In this document: positions 7,940 through 15,589 of the stretch, in pieces
How positions within the stretch are numbered: the first letter of the stretch is position 1
Layout: each line of letters begins with the position of its first letter
Source: JBMNTU01 sp050945895
Lineage (GTDB): Bacteria; Bacillota; Clostridia; Christensenellales; Christensenellaceae
Assembly (NCBI GenBank): GCA_050945895.1
Contig: JBMNTU010000013.1
Location: 1-30,763, forward strand
DNA length: 30,763 bases
Direction: 5' to 3'
Made by a program: the position numbers and the translations under genes
Notes under the pieces: model-generated
Databases searched by the model: none
Told to the model about the DNA's origin: nothing
Seen by the model: the letters and a program-made list of their open reading frames with translations, nothing else

Positions 7940-9703
7940 CTACTTCGATTTTTCAAGTTCGCCCCTGACCCGTTTCAATACCGCAGCGGGCAGTTCTACT
8001 TCCAATACCATCTCTTCTTCCTGGTAGTCCTCGCTTAAAACTGTTCCGTTTTCGTGCAACAGGGATACGAGGTCGCTGCGCGAGTAGGGCAACCGCAGCG
8101 TCGTCCTTTTGAAACTTTCCGCAACTTCATCTGCAACCGCTTTTTTAAGCGCGTCCATGCCTTGGCCCGTTTTAGCGCTGATGGCGACCATTCCATCCGG
8201 AACAGGCCCCTTTGCAATATCCATCTTGTTGAACACAATCATCCGCGGCGTATCTGCGGCTCCCAGCGTACCCAGTACTTCGTCCACCACCTTCATGTGC
8301 GCGCGCATTTCGGGGTCGGAGCCGTCCACCACATGCAGCAATACATCTGCATACGCCACCTCTTCCAGCGTAGAGCGGAATGCCTCCACCAAATCGTGAG
8401 GCAGATCGCGCACAAACCCTACCGTGTCCGTTACAACTACCTCCCGCCCGTCTATTTCCATGCGGCGGGTAAGCGGGTCCAGCGTTGCGAAGAGCTTGTC
8501 TTCCACATACGCATCCGCGCCCGTCAGTGCGTTAAGCAGCGTGCTTTTGCCTGCGTTCGTATACCCCACGAGCGCAACCGTCGGTATACCCGATTCATTG
8601 CGTTTGCTCCTGCGCTGCCCGCGCTGTTTTTCCAGTTGTTTGATCTCCTGCTCCAGCGCATGGATCCGCCGCCGGATGTGCCGGCGGTCCAGTTCCAGCT
8701 TGGTTTCGCCCGGCCCGCGCGCCGCGATCCCCATTCCTCCTGCTGCCGCGACCTGGCGGCTCAGCGCCATTCCCTGGCCAATCAGGCGCGGCAGCAGGTA
8801 CTTCATCTGTGCAAGCTCCACCTGCAAACAACCTTCTTTTGACTTTGCCCGCATGGCAAAAATATCCAATATGAGCGCGGTTCTGTCCACCACCTTTACA
8901 TTCAGCCGCTGCTCCAGGTTGCGCTGCTGTATGGGGCTGATTTCCGCATTGACAATCACCAGGTCGGCGTCCAGGCTAATAACATCCAGCGACAGCTCGT
9001 CCACCTTTCCCCGTCCAATATAAGTCACGCTGTCCGGCGTATCCCGGCGCTGCACTTCCGCCGCCACTACCTTGGCGCCGGCTGTTTGCGCCAGCTCGCG
9101 CAGTTCATCCATTCCCTCGTCCTTCAGCCCAACGAGTATGGCATATTCCTGTGTCTTGAGCAGGTCGTGGGTTTGCTCCCTTCCTACCGACCGGTCGGCG
9201 TTCCATATGGCCTGCATTAGCCCGGGTGCGCCAAACGAGCCCGCCTCAAGCGGCCCCACCAGCTGAAACTTCATATCCTCTGCAGTAAGGAATGCCGCAT
9301 ATATTTCTACCGGCCTGCCGTCTTTTATACCAATTGCCGCCATTGCGTCAAACCTGGCGCTGCTCAGCGTTGCATAATCTACACTGGAAAGCTGCCCGCT
9401 TCCACCCGGATGCGTATGGATACAGCGGATGCCGCTCAACCTCCGGCCGCTGCGCTTTGTAGAAAGGCTGGGCATCTCTACCCGATCAAATTTTCCTATG
9501 CTAATATGCCGCACGGTTCCGTTCCGCGCTACCAGTACAGATATTTCACGATTGATTGCCTGGCTGTATTTCGCCATTTCGCCCGCAAGCGTTTCACTTA
9601 AAAAAATGTCCCGCGGCATATCCATATCGTACATGCCTTGCATTTCTTCGAGCATTGCATTCGATATGCCGTCTGTGTTTCCGTGTATTTCCCTGTCGGC
9701 CAT
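7940..9703 (-). CDS. hflX: HflX ribosome-splitting GTPase with N-terminal JAMM-like domain
   Basis: A 587-residue HflX, about 160 longer than the usual 420-430. Residues about 180-350 are the HflX substrate-binding domain and basic helical linker (KVVAAEVQRR, GRGKVDELS, ARGPGETKLE). The G domain has G1 GYTNAGKST (380-388), G3 DTVG (426-429), G4 NKMD (492-495) and G5 SAK (509-511). HflX GTPases rescue stalled or hibernating ribosomes. The extra N-terminal part (about 35-150) has a full JAMM/MPN signature: E53, then H96-T-H98, seven residues, S106, D109. The start ATG follows GAGGTG. A 15-bp palindrome overlaps a possible -10 box just upstream. It appears to be a single-gene unit. Confidence 0.93.
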   Translation of the reverse strand: MADREIHGNTDGISNAMLEEMQGMYDMDMPRDIFLSETLAGEMAKYSQAINREISVLVARNGTVRHISIGKFDRVEMPSLSTKRSGRRLSGIRCIHTHPGGSGQLSSVDYATLSSARFDAMAAIGIKDGRPVEIYAAFLTAEDMKFQLVGPLEAGSFGAPGLMQAIWNADRSVGREQTHDLLKTQEYAILVGLKDEGMDELRELAQTAGAKVVAAEVQRRDTPDSVTYIGRGKVDELSLDVISLDADLVIVNAEISPIQQRNLEQRLNVKVVDRTALILDIFAMRAKSKEGCLQVELAQMKYLLPRLIGQGMALSRQVAAAGGMGIAARGPGETKLELDRRHIRRRIHALEQEIKQLEKQRGQRRSKRNESGIPTVALVGYTNAGKSTLLNALTGADAYVEDKLFATLDPLTRRMEIDGREVVVTDTVGFVRDLPHDLVEAFRSTLEEVAYADVLLHVVDGSDPEMRAHMKVVDEVLGTLGAADTPRMIVFNKMDIAKGPVPDGMVAISAKTGQGMDALKKAVADEVAESFKRTTLRLPYSRSDLVSLLHENGTVLSEDYQEEEMVLEVELPAAVLKRVRGELEKSK

Positions 9704-9722
9704 AGCCCACCTCTTCTCATCT

Positions 9723-9737
9723 GTACAACAATTGTAC
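9723..9737. promoter_or_regulatory. 15-bp palindrome over the putative hflX -10 box
   Basis: GTACAA (9723-9728) and TTGTAC (9732-9737) form a perfect inverted repeat with a three-base centre. On the minus strand it includes TACAAT (9736-9731), a possible -10 box about 28 bases before the hflX start. No strong -35 box is visible. An operator role is inference. Confidence 0.35.
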
Positions 9738-9847
9738 CGAAAGCTGTTCCTAACTTGTCATCTCCATGCTAACATATTTTAAAGCCTTTTCAAAGCAGCG
9801 CTTCGCGCACATATATGGTTTACTACAGATACGGCCTATACGTTCAC

Positions 9848-9887
9848 AAAAAAAGATATTGCTCTGCAAAAAGCAATATCTTTTTTT
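9848..9887. terminator. Strong bidirectional terminator
   Basis: A perfect 16-bp inverted repeat (9848-9863 with 9872-9887) has a GATATTGCT core, an eight-base loop, and A-run/T-run flanks, so it works in either direction. On the minus strand it ends the 12606-9908 transcription unit 20 bases after the hydrolase stop and insulates hflX. Confidence 0.9.
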
Positions 9888-9907
9888 ATATTTCTCATAC
9901 AGGATTC

Positions 9908-10723
9908 TTACTGCAGGCTGCTTACAAAATCTGCCACGACCTGGTTGAATTTATCCGGCTCCTCCCAATAGATCATATGCCCGGATTCTTCGAAAAACAC
10001 CGTTTTTGCGCCCGGAATCTGCTCTCCTACGTAGGCACAGCCCTGCCAGTCGAAAATTGTACTTTGGCGCGAAACCAATACCAGCGAAGGCAGCGTGATA
10101 TGCGGCAGAATATCTCGCCAGTCGAGGTTTGTATGGTCCCGCATGATATCGATACGGACCTTAGGCGGGCAGTTTGTAATCTCGTCCGCAATGTATTTGA
10201 CTTCTTCTTCCGTCGGCTCCCTCAGCATCGCGGCATGCGGCAGCCCTTCCGCATTTTTCCTGGGCGCAAGCTCCAGCTCTGTCGCCATGCGCGCAAACAT
10301 CTCCGCATCGTAACAGCCATTCTGCCCCCATTTCCAATCTGGCCCAGTGTATTGCGCCGGAGACTGGTCTGCAATAACCAGCCCCTTCAGCCGCGCACTG
10401 CCAAACAGCTCGAAATAATTGAACAGCACCGAGCTTCCCATCGACCACCCAAGCGCTGTAACGCCGTCTATATCCAGGTAATCCAGCAGATTTTTTACGT
10501 CCATCGCATAGCGCGCCACGCGGTGGCCGTGCGTCACATTTTCCGATTGCCCGTGTCCGCGATAATCCATTCGGATTACGGTAAACTGCTCGGCAAGCTT
10601 AGGGACATTGTGCTTGAAAAAATTCATCGTACCTGCCCACCCATGCAGCATTAACAGCGGCGGCCCGCTTCCCTCGATCTCGTAATGGATTTCCGTATTG
10701 TCATTTGCTTTAAAAAACGGCAT
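9908..10723 (-). CDS. Alpha/beta-fold hydrolase
   Basis: A 271-residue alpha/beta hydrolase counted from the ATG at 10723, which has GAGGTG upstream; the in-frame ATG at 10741 lacks a ribosome site. Motifs are HGWAG (oxyanion region, 27-31), the nucleophile elbow GWSMG with S94, a probable acid D225 in IFDWQG, and the catalytic H249 in ESGHMIYWEEP. The spacing of the triad is typical of esterases, haloalkane-type hydrolases and C-C hydrolases. It is the last gene of a unit with an acyltransferase and the split EAL-HDOD gene, 52 bases after the former, and is followed by a strong terminator. Substrate unknown. Confidence 0.88.
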   Translation of the reverse strand: MPFFKANDNTEIHYEIEGSGPPLLMLHGWAGTMNFFKHNVPKLAEQFTVIRMDYRGHGQSENVTHGHRVARYAMDVKNLLDYLDIDGVTALGWSMGSSVLFNYFELFGSARLKGLVIADQSPAQYTGPDWKWGQNGCYDAEMFARMATELELAPRKNAEGLPHAAMLREPTEEEVKYIADEITNCPPKVRIDIMRDHTNLDWRDILPHITLPSLVLVSRQSTIFDWQGCAYVGEQIPGAKTVFFEESGHMIYWEEPDKFNQVVADFVSSLQ

Positions 10724-10775
10724 AGTGAACACCTCTTTCATTTATTTTATTTTCATTGAATATGCATTGCAAATT

Positions 10776-11330
10776 TCAATCGTATTCAAACTCAACTGTA
10801 CCGTCCTGCAAAACGCATACCTGGCCAATCCGTATGGCTGGGTTTCCCCCAACGATCGTGCAGTCCGGGATGGATTTTGTTACGACGCTTCCTGCGGCAA
10901 CAACACACCGGCTGCCAATTTCCACATTGCAGCCGATCATGCTCATACTTCCAATGACCGTATTGCTTCCAATATGTACGTCGCCTTTTTTAAATGGATT
11001 TTTTCCGCCGGACACATAGTATTTTGTGGAATCGTGCGTAAAGATCATAACGCCCGAATTGATGCTGACAAAGTCGCCGATCGTGACCATTCCGTTAATT
11101 CCCTCAATCAGCGTATACGGCCCGATCCATACATGTTCTCCAATTTTAATATCGCCCATAATAACGCTGGTGTCGTAAACCGAGCTGTCTTGACCCGCTT
11201 GCAAATACTCTGCTTTTTTATAGCGGTCAAACAGCAGTTCCCCTGTTGGAAGCACCCGGTTATATTTGGTTTTCATGGCCTCCCGCCGCTGCGCAAGAAG
11301 CGCATCCAGCCTGGCTTCAAACTCTTCCAT
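10776..11330 (-). CDS. Hexapeptide-repeat (left-handed beta-helix) acyltransferase
   Basis: A 184-residue acetyltransferase-like protein from ATG 11330, chosen over the in-frame GTG at 11351 because AGGAG lies five bases upstream. A short charged N-terminal helix is followed by hexapeptide-type coils (for example VIMGDIKIGEHVWIGP and VHIGSNTVIGSMSMIG) and a loop with IFTHDST, whose histidine is the likely catalytic base. The C-terminus GGNPAIRIGQV is the usual capping motif. Proteins of this type acetylate sugars, antibiotics or serine; the acceptor is not evident. It starts 17 bases after the HDOD stop, so the two are translationally close. Confidence 0.85.
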   Translation of the reverse strand: MEEFEARLDALLAQRREAMKTKYNRVLPTGELLFDRYKKAEYLQAGQDSSVYDTSVIMGDIKIGEHVWIGPYTLIEGINGMVTIGDFVSINSGVMIFTHDSTKYYVSGGKNPFKKGDVHIGSNTVIGSMSMIGCNVEIGSRCVVAAGSVVTKSIPDCTIVGGNPAIRIGQVCVLQDGTVEFEYD

Positions 11331-11347
11331 CGTTTCTCCTGCGTTGT

Positions 11348-12286
11348 TCACACCGGCACTTCCTCGTCCGCAGTATTGTCAATGGATTGCAAGAGCTGCG
11401 TATACCAAAGCAGCGCATCCGTAAATGCAGAACTGACCGTGTTCACTTCCAGGTCGTTTTTCAGCATCAAAATCGTTGCCAAGTCCCAATCGGCGCGCTC
11501 GTATGCATAAACCAGCTCCAGCACCTTATAAAAGTCGCCCTGCTTATCCACCAATGCTTTGCGGATCCGCTCGTCGACGCCTACTTCCTTAATCGCTTCT
11601 TCCATGGGCTTTTCCAGTATAACATCCAGCAGCGAAAACAGCCCCGCCATAAACAGCCCCTGCTGAAAAACACCCATTTCGAACGCAGTTGCAAGGTTTT
11701 CCGCAAACTTTGCACGAATCAGCGATATCCGCGTAATTTCGCTGGGCCGGTCTTCCGCCAGGCTGATGGACAGCGCCACAATCGACCATTTTTTTACCTC
11801 TGTTTGTCCAAGAATTGCAACTGCATTGTTAATCGATTCCACATGCCGCTTTAAGCCAACCGCGCCTGAATTGATGAATTTCAACAGCGAAATAGACATA
11901 TACGGATCGCGCTCAATGATTTTAACAATATCGGTAAGGTCAAAGTCCTCCTGGTTTACTTGGTGTAAAAGGTTCAGCGCGTTCACCTTTAAAGGAGAGA
12001 TGACATTATCCCCCTCTGTAATGGGCTGGCTGTAAAAATCACCGGTAAAAAGCAACGGGGCCTGTCCAGACTTAAGCGTATTATAGGTGTTCATATCCGG
12101 AACGTTTGTAATAACCGTTTTAATATGGCGGAGCATTGTACCCGCTACCCTGAATTGCGCCGCAAACTCCGGGCTTTCATAATCCAGCAGCATGTAATCT
12201 ACCATCTGTATGAGCCTATTTTTTGTTGCATCCTGCGGCAACCCCGAAAACGCCAATATATACCAAGGTTTTTCAAGCGTTCGCAC
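11348..12286 (-). CDS. HDOD-domain part of a frameshifted EAL-HDOD protein
   Basis: This 312-codon frame, which could only start at a GTG at 12286 with no good ribosome site, is the continuation of the reading frame at 12199-12606. Its first 90 residues (YILAFSGL ... LLDYES ... ITNVPDMNTYN ... LLFTGDFYSQPI) match the second half of a degenerate EAL domain. The rest is an HDOD domain (SPLKVNALNLLHQV, IIERDPYMSISLLKFINSG, INNAVAILGQTEVKKWSIVALS), an output module of signalling proteins such as YuxH. Joining the two frames by one base would give a 419-residue protein of normal family length. Alone, this fragment is probably poorly translated. Confidence 0.85.
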   Translation of the reverse strand: MRTLEKPWYILAFSGLPQDATKNRLIQMVDYMLLDYESPEFAAQFRVAGTMLRHIKTVITNVPDMNTYNTLKSGQAPLLFTGDFYSQPITEGDNVISPLKVNALNLLHQVNQEDFDLTDIVKIIERDPYMSISLLKFINSGAVGLKRHVESINNAVAILGQTEVKKWSIVALSISLAEDRPSEITRISLIRAKFAENLATAFEMGVFQQGLFMAGLFSLLDVILEKPMEEAIKEVGVDERIRKALVDKQGDFYKVLELVYAYERADWDLATILMLKNDLEVNTVSSAFTDALLWYTQLLQSIDNTADEEVPV

Positions 12287-12606
12287 TTTTCATAAATTAT
12301 ATCGTCGACCTCCATCTCCGAAGGAACAACGACAACAAGCTGGCCCGGCCGAAGGTTCATTTCCGTGGGTACGCCTGCAATCAGTTGGTACTTATTTACG
12401 TCGATAAAAAGGCGCTTGCCTCCGGTAAACGCTTCCACGCCAATCCGCTCGACGACATCCAGCCCCGGCGCAAGAAAAATTTCGTTCATTCGCCGGAAGT
12501 CGTTTCCAATGCCCAGCATTTTATCGCCTTCGCGGTCACAAAGCCTGTATGCCTCCACCGCCATTTCCGAATCAAAAAAGGGAATTGCTACAACAAATAC
12601 TTTCAT
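12199..12606 (-). pseudogene. EAL-like N-terminal part of the frameshifted EAL-HDOD gene
   Basis: From ATG 12606 this frame reads MKVFVVAIPFFDSEMAVEAYRL ... KRLFIDVNKYQLIAG ... GQLVVVVPSEMEVDDIIYEKCERLKN, the first half of a YuxH-like EAL-HDOD protein. It lacks the ExL catalytic motif and the metal-binding acids of active c-di-GMP phosphodiesterases, so it is degenerate in any case. After YEKCERLKN the frame runs 20 unrelated residues to a stop at 12199, while the -1 frame continues the homology from 12263-12276. A run of five A (12269-12273, minus strand) is the likely site of a one-base loss. A sequencing error, a true mutation or recoding are all possible. Confidence 0.75.
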
Positions 12607-12684
12607 ATCTCGCCACTTCACAATTCTTTGGATTTTGAGTTGAACAAAAATCAATTATGTACTAAATATCAGGGTACACTATCC

Positions 12685-12713
12685 ATTCTATAATAAAAGC
12701 AGCCAAGATGCAA
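12685..12713 (-). promoter_or_regulatory. Sigma-A promoter of the EAL-HDOD unit
   Basis: Minus strand: TTGCAT (12713-12708), a 17-bp spacer, then TAGAAT (12690-12685). It predicts a start near 12678 and a leader of about 70 bases before ATG 12606. It lies between the comF stop and the EAL-HDOD gene, so the latter does not depend on read-through. Confidence 0.6.
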
Positions 12714-12777
12714 CGACAATATTTCTTTCGGCAAACAGCATGTAATAGCCAGGTAACCTTTTTTGTTTTTTGTACGC

Positions 12778-13401
12778 TCAATCCCGCGAAAAAACAAACG
12801 GCGTAACGTCCGCGCCATCAAGTGCGCGAATGCATTCCGCTACCGTAGAGCCCGTTGTATATATGTCATCTAAAAGCAGTATGTTCCTGCCGTCTATATT
12901 TGCACGCGCAACGGGCGCAAACGCGTCCCGAACATTCATGGCCCGTTTTTTTTCCGTAAGGTCGTATTGCGGCTTTGTGTCCCGCACCCTGCCGATCAGC
13001 CTTTCCGCCGGAATATCCATCAGCATGGCAAGGCGATGCGCCATTAGCTCTGCCTGGTCAAACCCGCGCTGCTTCCGCCGGTTTTCGTGTACCGGTACAT
13101 AGGTGATAACGTCCACATCCACCTCATAATCCGCAAGGAAATCGTACATAAGCTGTGCAATCAGCGAACCCAGCCACGGCTGGTCGTTGTATTTAAAAGA
13201 ATGAATCAGCTTTTTCACCGGCCCGTCGTATTGATATACATACAGCACGCCGCCCGCAAAGCCGTCTTTATTTTTCAGCTCGTCCAGCGCCTGCTCGCAA
13301 TCCATACAGCCCGCGCGTCCGCTTTTAGGAATCTCCCTCCCGCAATATGCGCATTGCGCGCCGCTTTCAAACAGCTGTTCCAGCAAGTCAAACGGTTTCA
13401 T
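12778..13401 (-). CDS. comF: ComF family phosphoribosyltransferase-like protein
   Basis: A 207-residue ComF-type protein from ATG 13401 (AGGGGG upstream). The in-frame ATG at 13425 lies inside recD2 and has no better site. An N-terminal zinc finger has C17-x2-C20 and C32-x2-C35, and the C-terminal half is a PRTase fold with the PRPP loop ILLLDDIYTTGST. FDQAELMAHRLA is also characteristic. ComF is linked to DNA uptake during competence and to handling single-stranded DNA. Its start overlaps the end of recD2 by 14 bases, so translation is coupled. No other competence gene is in the window. Confidence 0.9.
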   Translation of the reverse strand: MKPFDLLEQLFESGAQCAYCGREIPKSGRAGCMDCEQALDELKNKDGFAGGVLYVYQYDGPVKKLIHSFKYNDQPWLGSLIAQLMYDFLADYEVDVDVITYVPVHENRRKQRGFDQAELMAHRLAMLMDIPAERLIGRVRDTKPQYDLTEKKRAMNVRDAFAPVARANIDGRNILLLDDIYTTGSTVAECIRALDGADVTPFVFSRD

Positions 13402-15589
13402 CGCACTCGCCCCCTGCCTGCCCAAGCGTTCCCATAAGGCGCCGAAGCTCTCTTGCGAGTATACTTGCCCGCGTGCTCTTTTTATGGTTTCTCACCATAT
13501 AGCCCAGTGTTTCCTCGTTTCCAATAATGACTACCCTGTGCCGCGCCCGCGTTACTGCCGTATAAAGCAGGTTGCGCGTAAAAAACGGCGTAACGCCATA
13601 CAGCATGGGCAAAATAATCACGTCAAACTCGCTCCCCTGCGATTTATGGATCGTATAGCAAAAAGCAGGCTCCAGTTCGGCTAAGTCCATCAGCTCATAT
13701 TCACATAGCTTGCCGTCTTCAAATTCTATATTCAGCCTGCCGCCGCGAATGCTCCGCACTTTGCCGGTCTCCCCGTTGAATACGCCTTCCCCTTCGGAAA
13801 AATCCGCATAGTTTTTGTAGGTGCGCGCATAATTGTTTTTAATTTGCATCACGCGGTCGCCCTCGCGAAAAAGCTTGTTTCCAAACAATAGTTCCGTCTT
13901 CTTGTCGTCCGGCGGATTCACTTCCTCCCGCAACGCTTCGTTGATGATGATCGTTCCGCCTTCCCCCGCCTTTATAGGCGCAACCACCTGCACCTCATCC
14001 GTGTCGACATACTTCGCATATTCACGCGTCACCAGCTTTTTCATCTGCTGCTGGCTTTCGCATGGAACAAACACCACCGAGTCGTCCTGCCCAAACTCCG
14101 GCAACTCGCCCTGCAATATGCTGTATGCCGCATCTGCAATACCGCCCGCATTCCTAAATTTGTGCGTTAGCTCTGTCGAGGGAATAACGCCCGAATCAAT
14201 CATTTCATGCATGACGTTGCCTGGACCAACGGGCGGAAGCTGGTTTCTGTCTCCCACAAGTACCAGCTGCGTTTGGCTGTCCAGCGCAATCAGCAGCTTA
14301 TAAAACAAAAAGCTGTCCAGCATGGAAACTTCATCCACCACTACCACATCTACCATCAGCGGGTTCAGCTCGTTGTGCATAAAGTAGCACTGATATGCAT
14401 CCTCGTCGTATGAATATTCCAGCAGCCTGTGGATGGTGTATGCGTCGTCGCCTGTCGCTTCGCTCATACGCTTGGCCGCCCGCCCTGTGGGCGCGCACAG
14501 CGCCACATCGCGCCCCATTCCGCCCATAATGGACAGCAGTGCCTTTAAAATCGTTGTTTTGCCCGTGCCCGGCCCGCCCGTTATGATGGACACCCGGCTT
14601 TTTGCCGCAAGCGCCAACGCCTCGCACTGCTCTTCGGTAAGCGAAAGCGCCTTTTCCTGTTTTTTGAGCAGCCGTTTAACCAAAAGCTCGTCCGTATCCG
14701 TTTGCGTTGCCGCCATTTTAAAAAGCTTTGTTGCGCAGCCATATTCCGCCTGATACGCCGACGGCAAAAATACCGCTGTCGTCGCAGGAAAATACCGCTT
14801 GAGTACAATCTCCTTTTCAAATGCCATCCGGTGCAGAATAATTTCGACTTCTTTTTCGTCCACATGCAGGTTTTTGGCCGCATGCGGAACAAGGCTTTCC
14901 CTGCTCACAAACATATGGCCCATGGCCAGTGTCTTTTTCAGGACGTTCAAAATGCCCTGCCGGATGCGAAAGGGCGAATTGTCTTCAATGCCCAATTTTT
15001 TCGCAATATTGTCCGCCGTTAAAAAGTCGATGCCCACGATCCTTTCTGCAAGTATATACGGGTTTTCCCGTATTGTCGCCGCGGCGTCATGCCCCAGCTC
15101 CGTCACACACTCTCCCGCCTGTTTTGCCGTAAGCCCCATGCCCATCAGCTCCGTATAGGTATACTTTTGCGTGGAATAGGTAATAAAAGCTGCGTGTATG
15201 CTATCCGCCAACCGCTTACTGACGCCCTTCACCTCCGTCAATCGGCGGTGTTCCGTTTCAATGACCGAAAAGGTGTCCTCCCCAAACGTTTCCACGATTC
15301 GCCTTGCCAATACTTCGCCCAACCCCTTGATAAAACCGCCGCCCAAAAACAGCGCCATATCGTTTAGGTCCTTGGGCAAGGTGCTCTCGTACGAAACAAC
15401 GCCAAACTGCGTTCCGTATTTGGGATGGTTTTTAAACGCACCAAAAAAGCGCGCACATTCCCCAACCCGGATGTCCGGCATGTTTCCCGTCAATACTGCG
15501 GGCTCATCTCCTTCTATCTCGACGACTGCGTATCCGTCCGCGCTTTTATAGATAATATTCGCTACTGTTCCCGAAAGCTCAGCTGCCAC
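13388..15589 (-). CDS. recD2: RecD2 5'-3' DNA helicase
   Basis: A 733-residue superfamily 1B helicase. The N-terminal half has an OB-like segment and helix-hairpin-helix repeats (KGVSKRLADS and the region around 80-200) that separate RecD2 from RecD. The helicase core has motif I GGPGTGKTT (338-346), APTGRAAKRM (366-375), motif II DEVSMLD (419-425), motif III GDRNQLPPVGPG (446-457), and C-terminal YTIHKSQGSEFD and YTAVTRAR. It acts in replication fork maintenance and mismatch-linked repair in bacteria without RecBCD. The GTG start at 15589 overlaps the metK end by 11 bases, and its 3' end overlaps comF by 14. Confidence 0.95.
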   Translation of the reverse strand: MAAELSGTVANIIYKSADGYAVVEIEGDEPAVLTGNMPDIRVGECARFFGAFKNHPKYGTQFGVVSYESTLPKDLNDMALFLGGGFIKGLGEVLARRIVETFGEDTFSVIETEHRRLTEVKGVSKRLADSIHAAFITYSTQKYTYTELMGMGLTAKQAGECVTELGHDAAATIRENPYILAERIVGIDFLTADNIAKKLGIEDNSPFRIRQGILNVLKKTLAMGHMFVSRESLVPHAAKNLHVDEKEVEIILHRMAFEKEIVLKRYFPATTAVFLPSAYQAEYGCATKLFKMAATQTDTDELLVKRLLKKQEKALSLTEEQCEALALAAKSRVSIITGGPGTGKTTILKALLSIMGGMGRDVALCAPTGRAAKRMSEATGDDAYTIHRLLEYSYDEDAYQCYFMHNELNPLMVDVVVVDEVSMLDSFLFYKLLIALDSQTQLVLVGDRNQLPPVGPGNVMHEMIDSGVIPSTELTHKFRNAGGIADAAYSILQGELPEFGQDDSVVFVPCESQQQMKKLVTREYAKYVDTDEVQVVAPIKAGEGGTIIINEALREEVNPPDDKKTELLFGNKLFREGDRVMQIKNNYARTYKNYADFSEGEGVFNGETGKVRSIRGGRLNIEFEDGKLCEYELMDLAELEPAFCYTIHKSQGSEFDVIILPMLYGVTPFFTRNLLYTAVTRARHRVVIIGNEETLGYMVRNHKKSTRASILARELRRLMGTLGQAGGECDETV

